A stretch of 64,000 nt of DNA from Protula sp. h YS-2021. Lineage: Eukaryota; Annelida; Polychaeta; Sabellida; Serpulidae. Below are positions 10,821 to 22,032 of this stretch, piece after piece (within the stretch, counting starts at the first letter, position 1; each line of letters starts with the position of its first letter). The DNA lies in the NCBI GenBank assembly GCA_949752745.1, contig OX457031.1, forward strand, positions 37,731,502-37,795,501. Reading direction: 5' to 3'. The translations under genes and the position numbers were made by a program. Below the pieces are notes generated by a model. The model worked only from the letters and a program-made list of their open reading frames with translations. It did not search any database and was not told the DNA's origin.

Positions 10821-11640
10821 TACCCCAGTGTGTAAAGTATCCTGCTGTCGTACACAGCACGGCCTCTCCTCAGGGGCAGAGGCTAGATATTGCAGCTCAG
10901 AGTAATGTGAGTATCGACCAATCACAAGCAAATGTGGCATCTTTCATATGCATAGGCACACACAAGCAATAAAGAGGTGAATGCTCTGCATAAGCAAAAA
11001 AATACCCGCGATGTACTAGGGACAGGCTTTTGGTAAACGTTTCTTTTCCGTAGTGGGGTGGGAGTGGTATGGGGTGGGGCATTTTTCGCGACACTGAGTA
11101 TTTAACAGTGATTTTTAACAATAAATTCGGGTATATCTAAGCTTTCTGCATATTGTGTACAAAAATCTCGTTTTAATAGCGACCAGAAATAGAAATCGGA
11201 AATTGACGTCATTATGACGCCATACGTAAACAAATAATGGTACGATGATGTTCTTTGTTAAAAAGTAGTCGAGTAACGTATTTTGCTCCAAATCTCTAGG
11301 CCCAGCCGTTTTGGAGATATTAGGCCTTCATTGGCACCAGTTCACATAGTCGAATACAAGTGTGTGAAATTTCATTGTGCTAGCTCCAGCCGTTTCGGAG
11401 GAGATGTCTGGAAACCGATTGCAATAATTTCGGCCAAAAAAAAAAAACAAAAACGAAAAACTAGGAAAAAAGAGAAAGTTCTAGAATGCGAGCAAAAACA
11501 ACTACGTTTGAAACATTAACGTTTCAAGCGTAACAATGTGAACGGAGTTTCATATTTTATTTTGTATATTTTAAATTATTTCATATTATTTTATATTGTT
11601 CATAATGATGGGATGACCAGCATGAACTTTCTACAAGAAT
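10821..11640. other. unannotated spacer
   Basis: No gene is supported. A GGGGTGGGAGTGG purine-rich patch lies at about 11052-11078, and an A-rich stretch sits near 11435. The Lys-rich frame at 11283-11519 comes from that A-rich run. Confidence 0.45.
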
Positions 11641-11649
11641 GTTCACAAG

Positions 11650-12370
11650 ATAATGGCGACATCAGTTCAGTAAACATTGCTACATTAGATCAACGCTGGA
11701 TAGACGTCGCGCACGACGTTCTAATCAACGTGGAATTTTCCTTGTTTATAGAAGTCGAAACAACGTCTACCTTCCGACGTTGGATTGACGTTGATTATCT
11801 GAGTCTAATCAACGTTGCGGATAGGTTGAAAATGGAAGTCGAAACAGCATTTATCTGCCGACGTTTATAGACGCCGAGAAAGCAACGTTGTATAGACTTC
11901 AGGGGAATATTAATCTACAATCGTCATCTTGACAACCACAATCACAGTGTTGTCACCCCTCCATCATGGTACTTCCATCGTTCAGTCATCCCGCCATGCA
12001 TGATACGTATGAAGTCCATTTGCATGACTATTTCTCAAAAGTAGGTGGGGAAAACTTGCGCGCTCTTGAAATTCTATATTTATGTCCTCGTTTTAGTCTA
12101 TTTTCAAAGTGACCTGCCATAAGTACTATTTCCTGTTAACAATGAGCAAGGATGTTGTTCGTGGGTTGCGAGTCCGACGTCTATACATCGTCAATTTTCG
12201 CCGTCTAATCAATGTCGAATTTGCAATGTCTATTCAACTTTGTACCAATACCATTGATTAGACATCGGAAAAAATTGTGCTGTGGATGCGACAAAAAAAC
12301 AACGTTGCTTTCCCATGTCTTGTCAACGTTGCATCAAAGACGTTGGTAAGAAGTTGATGTTTGGCCACGA
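11650..12370. repeat. CAACGT/GACGTC-rich inverted-repeat element
   Basis: Short motifs such as TCTAATCAACGT, GACGTC, TATAGAC and GAAAGCAACGTTG recur many times in both orientations. The left block (11690-11900) and right block (12165-12365) run broadly as reverse complements, for example GAAAGCAACGTTG at about 11878 and its complement CAACGTTGCTTTCCC near 12300. The ~260 bp between them lacks the motif. The structure resembles a degenerate foldback element with repetitive arms. It is not coding in any supported way. Confidence 0.55.
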
Positions 12371-12457
12371 CTAGTCACAATACAACAAAACACAACCAGA
12401 GTTAACGTTGTGGCTTGTGCGGATCGACCTCGTAACCGGAAACGGATGTTGGATCGA

Positions 12458-12573
<116 letters not shown>

Positions 12574-13355
12574 TACTAATGTACAATGTGAACAAAAATG
12601 CATAATTGACCGGTGGGTGCCTATTTTATTGCAGATTTCCACTGATCTCACAGACCATCCCCCCAGATCTGGCCCTAAAAAACGAATTTCTGGCAATTGC
12701 CGAAAAAGAGTGATGCTTGTCAACTTAACTTTCTACCAGAATGCTTATACGGCAATGGCAACATCGCTGATGCGAATTTTCTACATTCCCTGCAAGGTTA
12801 AGAATTTCTCAAACAAATGTTCAACCAAACAGTGCATTGTCAAGTTCATAAACAAATCAAAGAATGCGTTAAACACAAATCAAGATGTTTCTGTCAGTTT
12901 GCAGACAAACGACCAGAAATTGACCGGCATTTATTACTCACGACAAGTCACATTTTGCTCTTTATTACACAATTTCTCGATTCTGCCCCCCCCCCCTGGT
13001 AGATTTTGCTTGTAGATAGATAGATGCATTACGCATTGCACTGGATATAAAATATCAATACTTTAATATTTAACAAAAAATGCCCTTTCTGCATTTTAGC
13101 GATCTGCAGGAACCTTAGCAGTACCCTCGAGCTGGCGCAGCTAATTTTGTGTGTGTTGGGAGGGGGGGGGGGATGAGGAAAAGTGTCGTAAAATTCACCT
13201 TAAATAATAACTTTCATCGTAGTTTTTCAATTAGAATATTTTTTTCTTTTAATGTCTTTATTATTCCATAAGCATGGGCACGAATATCCATTATAAATAC
13301 TGCCACTTATTTGACATAACGCTTTCCAACATTTCTGTAGGTTAAGCGAAAATCA

Positions 13356-13359
<4 letters not shown>

Positions 13360-13440
<81 letters not shown>

Positions 13441-13486
13441 CTCTTTCTTTCTTTCTTTCTTTCTTTCTATCTATCTCTCTCTCTCA
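13360..13486. repeat. (TC)n and (TTTC)n microsatellites
   Basis: A near-perfect TC run from about 13360 to 13436 is followed by TTTC units at 13444-13468 and a second short TC run. Confidence 0.95.
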
Positions 13487-14177
13487 GCCAGACAAAGGAA
13501 ATTTCAAAGCATGTTAAAATGGAACATATCAGGCAAAAAAGACATAAAGTAATTTACAAACACTTGAAACAAAACCAGGTCCAATCCCACCCCAATCCCT
13601 GTTATTTATCTGCTCACTCAACTTAAACACAAAAACGTTGGTGCCTTTATATTGGCCATTTTAACTCCAACACCATAAGGCAAAGTGTACTTTACCATAT
13701 TTATACTTATATCGATTCTGTTCTTTTTTGGTTTTTCTTGATATGGCTTGTTTCTAACTAAGCCAAAGGGCAAGAATTAGCTAAAACACAATACAGTGAC
13801 ACACTTATTTGTGTTACTAAGCTCCATTTCTGTGACATCAGTTTTGTTTCTGTGTAGTGAATAATATACTAGAATAATGTGATCAGTCACTGCCTCGTCC
13901 CAGAAACTATGACTCCTGAAATCATATAAACATCAATATGATTTGAGAATACACAGTAGCATTACATAAAACACATAATACAAAAACTGGAGGTCAACGT
14001 TTGGAGTTTCGCCGTTCCTTTAACAGTGTAAATAAAAAAACCAACTTTTTCTAGAAAAACATTCAATAAATGAAAAAAAAACTTTGAAAAAATTTTGAAA
14101 TGTGAGATAAAATAAAAAATGGACGAGGGAGGGTTGTTTTTTTCTTAAAACAAAGCACAAGAGACAGAGGATTTTAC
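13487..14177. other. non-coding, presumed intron of the AK5-like gene
   Basis: No exon is recognisable. It lies downstream of the exon 2 splice donor of the minus-strand AK5-like gene, so it should belong to that gene's second intron. Confidence 0.5.
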
Positions 14178-14798
14178 CCCTTTTTCTTAAGTTTCCGGGT
14201 GGAAAGTAATAAAGAGAAGTTGCTGTACCGTGCACATTTGGCAGAGGGCCACCGTTATTGACTGACGGATCTGATCGTGTTGGTGGCAAGAATTTATCCC
14301 ACGTGATTCGATTCGATCCCCCATTATCGCCCTTTATCTCATCCAGGCACGTGAGTAGGTAGTCTATGTGGTCATTCGGTTTGTTATACAATAAAGCAAT
14401 GGTCAGGCTCTGCGCAAACAAAGACAAAATTAACAACCCTTTTTTAACTACAGTTTGAAACAAATATCTTATATCAATCAATTACCATAGAAAATTTGGT
14501 CCCAGATCACTACCAGAACCAGAAGAAGTTTTCCTACTCATGTCTGCGTGATTCCGACATTACTGGTTGCGTGTTCAGACAATTTTGTGACAAAAGCCAG
14601 ACGCACGAAATCATGCAGCAACAACAATTTACTGTTCACAGCTATTTATGACAAAATACTCAAAGCGTGACAGAAAAAAAAATCAAGAAATCTGAATGAC
14701 ATTTATGGTAGAGAAATCCTTTTTTTAACTACCTGGAAAAGTTCGGGAATCTTCTTATTTTGCAGATAGTCATCCGGACTTTTATCCACGCCAGGCAT
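14178..14798 (-). CDS. AK5: AK5-like adenylate kinase, first two coding exons
   Basis: Two exons encode the N-terminus of an adenylate kinase isoenzyme 5-type protein, which interconverts adenine nucleotides in the cytosol. Exon 1 (14798-14733, 22 codons, ATG at 14798) ends at CAG before donor GTAGTT. Exon 2 (14409-14178, 232 nt) begins after TTTGCGCAG and ends at donor GTAAAA with one base of a split codon. The residues 'YLQNKKIPELFQ' followed by 'SLTIALLYNKPNDHIDYL' match the N-terminal RIIa/Dpy-30-like docking segment of vertebrate AK5 ('IPQLFESLL...KPEDPVEYLESCL'). The later 'ITWDKFLPP' corresponds to its 'VKWDTF'. Phases join cleanly (0/0). The kinase domains with the GGPGSGKGTQ loop were not found at lower coordinates in this window, so the gene is partial and probably runs off the left end with long introns. 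A later small exon could have been missed. Confidence 0.72.
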
Positions 14799-15346
14799 GA
14801 TGTAATCGGTGTTATCCCAGGTATTACGTTAAGCGTATGTTACTTCTTTAGACTTAGTTTACGGTGTAATGCTAAATGATGTCCAATGAGGAATATTGAG
14901 CTCTGTCTGAAAAAAAAACACACACACACATGAATTGTCAATATCTGTCACAGGAACTACAAAAGATATTTAAGACAACCATTCGCCCATTTATTTGGGT
15001 ATTTAGTAAAGGTTTTGTCTTGGATCTTTATATAGAATTGATCGTATGCTGGATACCATTACAAAGTGAGCAACAGAACGAACTCGCTACATCGCCCCCT
15101 CTTGTGGACGGATATTTCTGCGGTCAAAACATTCCATGCCATAAAGTTGCTTTATCTTTGCATCATTTATTCTAAAAACGATTTAAATATCTGCAATCCA
15201 GTTCACCCTCTTCAGTTTACCCAAGGCGGGATGCCCATTTTATTTGTGATTTAGTCACCCTGTCTGTGAACAGAAACAAGTGTTTCTTCTCTGTATGTTT
15301 ATTCAAAGATCAATTGAACCTGAATTTTCCCTGCCCTTAAACATAA
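14799..15346. other. upstream region of the AK5-like gene, no gene seen
   Basis: This should contain the 5' UTR and promoter of the minus-strand AK5-like gene. No TATA element can be singled out. The frames at 14930-15254 have no recognisable domain. Confidence 0.4.
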
Positions 15347-15527
15347 TACAGTAAAACCTGCCTACATCGGACAACGGGGGGACCGGTGGATTTTGTCCGG
15401 TATATAGAGGTGTCCGGTATTTCAGGGGTCATGTAAACCAATGGGAAAAAACGGGACTGAGAATTCTTGTCCGGTATTGGCAGTTGTCCGGTATTTCAAG
15501 GTTTGTCCAGAATGAGGTTTTACTGTA
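15347..15527. mobile_element. pogo/Tigger-like MITE, 177 bp
   Basis: The element begins CAGTAAAACCTGCC and ends GAGGTTTTACTG, giving an 11-bp terminal inverted repeat (CAGTAAAACCT) flanked by TA on both sides (15347-15348 and 15526-15527). Inside, the block TGTCCGGTAT is repeated four times. TA duplication with CAGT-type ends is the signature of Tc1/mariner-pogo elements. No transposase is present, so it is non-autonomous. Confidence 0.85.
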
Positions 15528-16549
15528 CAAATACAGAGATGAGCGCAGAACTGTACTTAAAGAACCAGTTCAGTTGAAATATTTTACCGTCTCATTCTTT
15601 AAAAAGTCTTACATCCGGGAACCTTCTCTTTAACTGACAAACAAGCTGAAATTAAAATATGCAAACAGCCCACCTGGAAAGTGGTTTATTAAAAATTCAT
15701 GGCTGATCACTTCTACAAGTTTGTTAACAATTCTCTATGCTGAGGCATTTTTTAATTAACTTGAAGTTAGATCCCTATTTTTTTGCATTGACACCGGTTT
15801 CAGTCAACATTGCGTCAATCATTCAAGCTTTTGGTGAAGTAAAATAAACAAAATTTCTAAAATCATATTTTTACTTACCTTTTTGAAACTGATCACATTT
15901 TAACAACTTAAGGCAGTTGTTTTACCCGTATGAATATAAGGTTTTATTATATAAAGGTCAACAGACTTTCCAAATCTAGCACAATAGTCAGCGTACCACC
16001 ATGCATTTTACTTACAATGCATTGTAACAACAAATGCAGTTTGTAATCCTGGCATGTGATCCTTGTTGTGATCCACATTAAGTAAGTGATCCCTGTTTAG
16101 GGCTGCACTTGCATTCTCTTAATACCTACAGCCGACTGGTAGTTAATTTACATCGCAGTAGGTGTTATGGAATGTTTTTTATCCATAAAGAATGACTCGC
16201 TCCTCGTAAGGGACTTCGATCCAAGTAAATCCGTATTGCAAATACATGCTCATATGTGTTATTTATTTACCAAAACAAAGTAGTCTTGAGTATGGGCACG
16301 ATCTGTCCCATTCCCCCATTTAACGTTGTCTTTTGTGTGACAGGGCGATAATATACCTAGACCGTTTTGAGTTTAGTGGGGATCTGAATGTATAACAAAG
16401 GCAAGGGCAATGCAGTTTACAACAGTGCTAAAATTTACATTTAAACAGGCTAAATTCAGTTAACGTTATTTTTTACATTCCGGATCGATTCACTCACAAC
16501 ATGCTATGTTTCTCTCGTAAGCAATGATGCCAGGAAGACCTTAAAGATC
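15528..16549. other. AT-rich spacer, no gene seen
   Basis: No open frame with domain similarity and no repeat beyond short homopolymers. Confidence 0.45.
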
Positions 16550-16878
16550 TATTCAAGGCCTATTCACATTGCTTAAGTCAAAAGTCACTAATAATAAGGC
16601 AAAATCTCTTAAGGGCAATTTTTTTCTTAAGGAATTGGCCTCAATGGCTTGAGGCGTTATCCTGAAGGACATAAGACAAATGTGTTAAACTGTTCTGCAA
16701 ACTCACTGTAGTTTACGTCATTACGTGCACAACTACCCAAACGAACGCATGCTTTTTTTTCTTTTTCTTTATTCTTTTCTTTTTTTGTTTTATTTTATTT
16801 TATTTATTTATTTTTTTTTTGTTAAAGCTATTGCATTTCAGTACGGTTTATTCATTGCAATGCAGGAAGATCGAGTGT

Positions 16879-16909
<31 letters not shown>

Positions 16910-17151
16910 TTTGTTTTGTTTCCTTTTTTTCTTTTTGTTTTTGTTTCTTTTTTGTTTGTTTGTTTTTAATGACACATTAATATGATAAAACAAAAATAGG
17001 TGACTCTCATCTGCTGATAAGTAACATTTTTCGCTCCTTAATTACCTAAAGCATACGTCAAAGGGAAAAAACTTATTTGTAAGACCCAAAAAAAAAAAAA
17101 AGAATGACTTGCCGTATGACTTTTGACTTAACGCAACGTGAATAGACCTTA
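16550..17151. mobile_element. ~600-bp element with ~37-bp terminal inverted repeats
   Basis: The left end (16550-16588, CAAGGCCTATTCACATTGC then TTAAGTCAAAAGTCA) is the reverse complement, with a few mismatches, of the right end (17115-17151, TATGACTTTTGACTTAACGC then AACGTGAATAGACC). The interior is T-rich with a GT microsatellite and no transposase, so it looks like a MITE. No clear target duplication could be fixed, and the superfamily is unassigned. Confidence 0.6.
16880..16910. repeat. (GT)n microsatellite
   Basis: About a dozen GT units lie within the T-rich interior of the inverted-repeat element. Confidence 0.9.
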
Positions 17152-17609
17152 ATGTTAACCAAAATTTATCATTGATATGTGAACCACGTTTTCTTTTTTA
17201 TAATACATTTATACTTCATCGTTTGATTAAATTATATTTCTTTTTTTTGTATTTCTGCGTTTGCATGTTTTAGATAAATTTACGCTCTTTTAATTGATTA
17301 TGTCATTCTCTCGCAGATTAACACTACTTCCGACAACCAAACAGGGGGTACAAAAAATATAACCAATTCAGCCAAATACAACCAGCAAATATTAACAAAA
17401 AAAGTACAGTAGCTCTAAATGAAAGTAATATTAAGTAAGTAATAGACGTAATAAAACGAATTAACTACAATTTACACACGATCACACTAAATTATGACGT
17501 TTTAACGTGGTATCGAAATACACAAATCGTCATTCCGAACTGATCGCCTAAAACAGCTAAGTTTATTTATTTATTCATTTGACCTTTGGAAGTTCATAAT
17601 TACTGAATA
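17152..17609. other. upstream of orphan ORF, nothing recognised
   Basis: AT-rich. It should hold any promoter or 5' UTR of the 276-aa ORF, but no defined element is visible. Confidence 0.4.
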
Positions 17610-18440
17610 ATGTTCAGAAAACTCATGAGAAGATCGCCAAAGATAAATGACATGGACGCTTCTTCGCCGAAAGAATTTCAAAATAAATATACGCAAACGA
17701 CATGGGAGATTGAAAACCGTAACGCAAGTGAGAAACCGCCAAACTGTGTCTGTCGCAGTGATGTAAGTTTGCACCGTAAATATTGTCTGAACAGAAACAG
17801 ACTCGAAAAAGAGCGAAGTAAAGCTGTTTACTTGGAAGAAGAACTTGCTAAGTTGCGGGACGAAAATTATAAAACGGAATATCAAATCCAAGCGTTGAAA
17901 GCTTATCGGATGGAATTGAAAAAAGATCTTATGAAAACTCTTGAGCTCAAAGGAAGGGAAAAAATAAAGAAATTAAAACATGCTGCTCCAAAATTATATG
18001 CATCATTGAAAAATTGTAAGACGGCGGACGACTACCTTGCTTTTATACGTTCGGCGGAGGAACATTATCAACTTCTGGTACTTTTCTGCAGAATTGCATG
18101 CGTGAATGTTGTCGGTATATCCAGAGCAGAAGGGCTAAACTCAGGCCCTCAAATCAGCAAAGATAAGTTGTTCAAGGCAGTAGATGAACCTCACAGAGAC
18201 GCTGTAAAAGTGAAGAGCGAGAGTAAAAAAGAAAAGAAAAAAACGAACGTTAAAAGAAAACAAACATGTAAAACTTCAAGCGTTCAGTCTCGAGTTACAT
18301 CCGAAGCACAGCAAAACAGTGAGGAGTTGGACGTTGAGATAAACAGTACTCCACAAACTCAAGCTAGGCGAGGACGTTCTCGAAACATAGACGTCATTTC
18401 AGCCATGTTGCAATCTCGACTGGAACAAACCACCGTGTGA
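17610..18440 (+). CDS. intronless 276-aa coiled-coil orphan protein
   Basis: An uninterrupted ATG-to-stop frame stands out in AT-rich surroundings. Residues about 65-125 are rich in Leu, Glu and Lys with heptad-like spacing, so they probably form a coiled coil. About 125-175 is a compact region with Leu, Tyr and Cys ('KLYASLKNCKTADDYLAF'). About 195-225 is strongly basic, with Lys/Glu runs that could act as a nuclear localisation signal. A small Cys/His cluster ('CVCRSDVSLHRKYC') precedes the coiled coil. I do not recognise a family and assign no function. It could be a single-exon gene, a retrocopy, or an ORF carried by a transposon, since it lies between ~65-bp direct repeats (17046-17112 and 18598-18662) and next to an inverted-repeat element. 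Length and amino-acid composition favour real coding sequence. Confidence 0.5.
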   Translation: MFRKLMRRSPKINDMDASSPKEFQNKYTQTTWEIENRNASEKPPNCVCRSDVSLHRKYCLNRNRLEKERSKAVYLEEELAKLRDENYKTEYQIQALKAYRMELKKDLMKTLELKGREKIKKLKHAAPKLYASLKNCKTADDYLAFIRSAEEHYQLLVLFCRIACVNVVGISRAEGLNSGPQISKDKLFKAVDEPHRDAVKVKSESKKEKKKTNVKRKQTCKTSSVQSRVTSEAQQNSEELDVEINSTPQTQARRGRSRNIDVISAMLQSRLEQTTV

Positions 18441-19130
18441 ACAAGTTAGACCATGATGAGCAGATGTCCTTTAGTATCAGCTTTTTTTTCAGTCTGGCAC
18501 GGAAAATGGCAGAGGAAATTGTAAAACTTTATGGACGCTCGTTTTCTGGAAGAACCTCATGTAAAAAACGAGTGTATAAATATACGAGAATATTAAGGCG
18601 TAAAGTCAAAAGTAAAAAAAAAGAAAGAAAACCTTATTTGTAAGACCAACAAACGACTTTGCATGGTGAGCAATAACAATTATGGACCAAATGAGTATTT
18701 TTTGGCTACGTTTTATTGTTGAAAACTTGCAAAAATGTATTATTTTAATGTTTTAAAATAGATTTTAGTGCTACAAATCAAGTATGATGTGGCAAAGCTA
18801 ATATAAAAAGAGAATGCAATTTTATATTTTAGATGTATTTATGAATGCTCAAGTTGTTGTGAATAACCCTGTCCCTTAAACTATCTTCATTAAAAATGGC
18901 AGAGGCCGATCGAGAGATTCAATGAAAGTCATGATGTGAATTATTGTAGCAAATTGCTTCCAAAAAATTATGTCTACTGATATGTTTTAGAATTTAGTTT
19001 CTTTCACCGGCATCACGAGGGCTATTCTATTTCTGCTGAAGAAAGAGAAGAAGCATGCCCGGGGACATTGTGACCAGCCAAGATTTAGTTAATCAAGTAA
19101 CAAGAGGTTTTTGGGATAACCAAAAAAGCT
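18441..19130. other. AT-rich spacer downstream of orphan ORF
   Basis: Contains the second copy of a ~65-bp direct repeat (18598-18662). No other gene or repeat was recognised. The 68-codon frame at 18437-18643 starts at a stop-overlapping ATG but is Lys-rich and unsupported. Confidence 0.4.
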
Positions 19131-19860
19131 TTTTTCAAGAGATGACCAGCTAGGAAAGATTCGCATTAAATGTGAAAGCAATCCATGGTAGAAACATTTT
19201 GAAAATTGCAGAATCATTTTGAAAAATTGGGAATAGTAGTATTAGGCAATTTTTTGGCGAATCGAGAAATATTTTTTAAGACCGCTTGAATCACACCAGG
19301 AGGCAATGCATTTTGGCAAGCGGCTCCCAAAGAATTTATAGTGCCTCCATTTGGCCAATTATTGGCGGATCGTCAAAAAGTAACCATGCATGAAAGATTC
19401 ATATTGGGAACATTCATACAAAATTTGAAAGCACCCCATCACAGCTGTGGGAGATAAGGCATTTTGAAAATTGCCCCGTCACCACCCCAAAAGAAAAAAC
19501 CAAAAATAATAGTGCCCCAGGGAAACACCCACATAAAATTTCAAAGAAATTGTGATAGAATGTTTTTGAAAACTGGATACCAATAAATAAAGAAATAAAT
19601 AAGGGCGGAAGTTTTAACTAACTTTTGATAACTCATCAAAAAAAAAAAAAAAAGTAAAGAATTACCTGGGATAAGAGCTAATGAGGGCAGTCCGATCAAA
19701 TCTATATGAGAAGAAACATTTTTAAAAACTTGCAGCCATTTGGCTATTTTTTGGATCGATGAAAAAAGAACTAAGCGCAACAGACTCGCGAGAAAAAAAA
19801 AACATTTTGAAAATTGGCTAAAAAGATAATTATATAAAAATGCCACCATTTTTGTTTTTT
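19131..19860. repeat. dispersed 'GCCATTTGGCCAATTTTTGGCGGATCG' family, copy cluster 1
   Basis: Degenerate units of roughly 130-150 bp contain a GGAAACATTC...AAATTTCAAAGAAAT block, a GGCATTTTGAAAATTGCC block and a CATTTGGCCAATTATTGGCG block. The same blocks recur at 20345-20440, 27715-28090 and 31670-31830. No coding capacity. The family is unassigned. Confidence 0.6.
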
Positions 19861-20340
19861 GTTTGTTTTTCTAGTCTCCCGCCGCCGCGTGGTGCGAAGC
19901 GGGGCAGTATTGAATTCCGGTCTGTCCGTTCGTCCGTCTGTCAACATTTCGGATGTGATGCCTTTTGTGCGATAGATCTCAGAAACTACTAGAGGGGTTC
20001 CATTAAAACCTTGCCCTAGGGAATTTGTCGAAAATCTAAATATCGTAGGCCGCCAACATCCGGATAGCATGTCTTTTGTGCGATAGATCTCAAAGATTAT
20101 CTGAGAGATTCCATTTAAACTTTGCTCAGGGAAAGAATATAGGGTGTTCTTATGCACCCAGGTATAGGTTTTGCCGCCGCCGAAAAATGTGTCCTGGGAC
20201 TTTATCGAAATTCCAAATATCTTAGGCCGTCAACTTGTGGATAGGATGTCTTTTGTGCGATAGATTTTAAAGACTACCCAGTGGATTCCATTTAAACCTT
20301 GCATACGGAAAGAATATAGGGTGTAGTTGTGTACGACATA
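19861..20340. repeat. three tandem degenerate units with TTTTGTGCGATAGAT
   Basis: Three units, each carrying ...CTTTTGTGCGATAGAT, followed by a TTCCATT(T)AAA-CCTTGC block, start near 19950, 20065 and 20245. A GCCGCCGC-containing segment precedes the first and third units. This is a partial tandem repeat or the end of a larger unidentified mobile element. Confidence 0.55.
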
Positions 20341-22032
20341 CTTCGTTTATTTTTTAGAGGACTGTGTAGGGCACATTCACAAAAATTTCAAAGCAATCAG
20401 ATCAAAACTGTTGGAGAAGAAACATTATGAAAATTGACTCGCTAAAAAATAAATGCCCTACAATGTCCGATTGTATATTGAAGGAGCTCGCTATGGGCTG
20501 GGATTGGGGGTGGGGGAGGAGGCGCGAGGGGCTGCTTTGTATGGAAAGGGGTATGGTGAACTATGTGGGCTACCCATTTGTATACCCGCTCCACCTCCAG
20601 ACACCCCTGAAAATAATGCTAAATCGAATAAAAGTCGCAAAGATCGTTCAGGGTTGACATTTTCTGAAGACATTTGATAATATTAAAAAAATTATGTACT
20701 CACTTTTTCTGAAATAGTTAAAATTGGGCCAGTCCCACTTGCAAATGAGAAGGCATTTCCCAATAGGCAAACTTGTTGGATCATCCATTTCTAAATGGTC
20801 GGCCCAAATATAAATCTGTAATTGGGACAGACCGATTTACAAATAGGCTGGATTGATAACTGGTACGTTACACAAACGTTATGTGGAAGATATTAAGGAA
20901 TAAATCGCCCACCCCAAGACCAAACTCAGGGAGTCACAAGAAAAAACAAACTAGAAAACACTTTTTTTATTTCACAGATATGTTAACCTTACAATTTATA
21001 GTGGCATTTTAATAAGCACTTTAAGATTTGATTGTATGAACAGGATACTTTTTTTCTGAATCCATACACAACTTTCTCGAAAAGAAAAGTTAAGAAAAGA
21101 CAGAAGCGAGCTCCTTTTTCATGGCATCAGCCTATTACCTGACTACTGGAGACAGCGAGAAAAATAGCCTAGTTTCTAATTCTAATTTTTTAAAAACTTA
21201 GGAATATTCACTGGTCGGCCGATTATCTTTTTCTCTTGACAAAAATTTGATCCGGTCCGGGCATTTGAAATTCTTGAAATTTCGTCGACATGCTATGGGC
21301 TAAACATTACCGTTTTTTCTTCAAAGCATGATTTAATAGATTTATAAAAAAAATTACACAACAGAATAGCCTCATTGTCTAACTATTTATAAGTTGTTAT
21401 TAGAAAAATAGTTTTTCCTGAAAGAAAAGGTAAGCGGCGAAGACGCGAACGTGAATTTGTTCGTTGTTTTTCTCCTCCAAAAGGTCATTTTAAATACTTT
21501 TCGAGGCCTAGGAGTCAAAACTTTTTTTAACTTCCGTATATCCAGTTGGCTGGTCGATTTCTTTTCCTTTTTTTACACGAAAATTTTTTATCCAGACAGT
21601 AATTTTTCAGATAACGCGTTCAGATTTTTCTTTTTCTCCAGTTACAACAGTTGGTATTCGTATGGCAGTCTAATTCTTCTGTGTGTCCTGAAACAAGCAC
21701 AGTTTCTAAGAAATCATTTCTAGGAATTTTGTGTGAATCAAGTGCTATCATTAATTGCTCCAATTTATGCTATCGGGTTCATGAATTCGTGCTTTAAGTT
21801 GGTAGAATTCGTGTTAGAAATCAAAGGCAATTCCTGAAATCACAGTAATTCGCATTGTGAATTGCTTTTCGAAAAGCTACGTTTATATACGTCACACTGG
21901 CGCTGTTAAAACAAATGCAAAAGGAAAAAGGCGAACAGTAATGATCGCATACATATTTCCCACAGACTGTTCTTTTTCGAAGCAAAAAAAAAATGTTTCA
22001 GGCGAGAACCAATGGCAACTTCTCTAACACAC
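20341..22032. other. non-coding, probable intron of the minus-strand gene at 22-24 kb
   Basis: Contains one degenerate dispersed-repeat copy (20345-20440) and two loosely similar stretches near 21050-21260 and 21380-21610. No further exon of the neighbouring secreted-protein gene could be supported, though short ones may exist. Confidence 0.4.

Noticed and set aside
20427..20677. Overlapping Gly/Pro-rich frames on both strands
   Set aside because: Short, compositionally driven by a GGGGTGGGGGAGG tract, no splice-bounded exon or domain.
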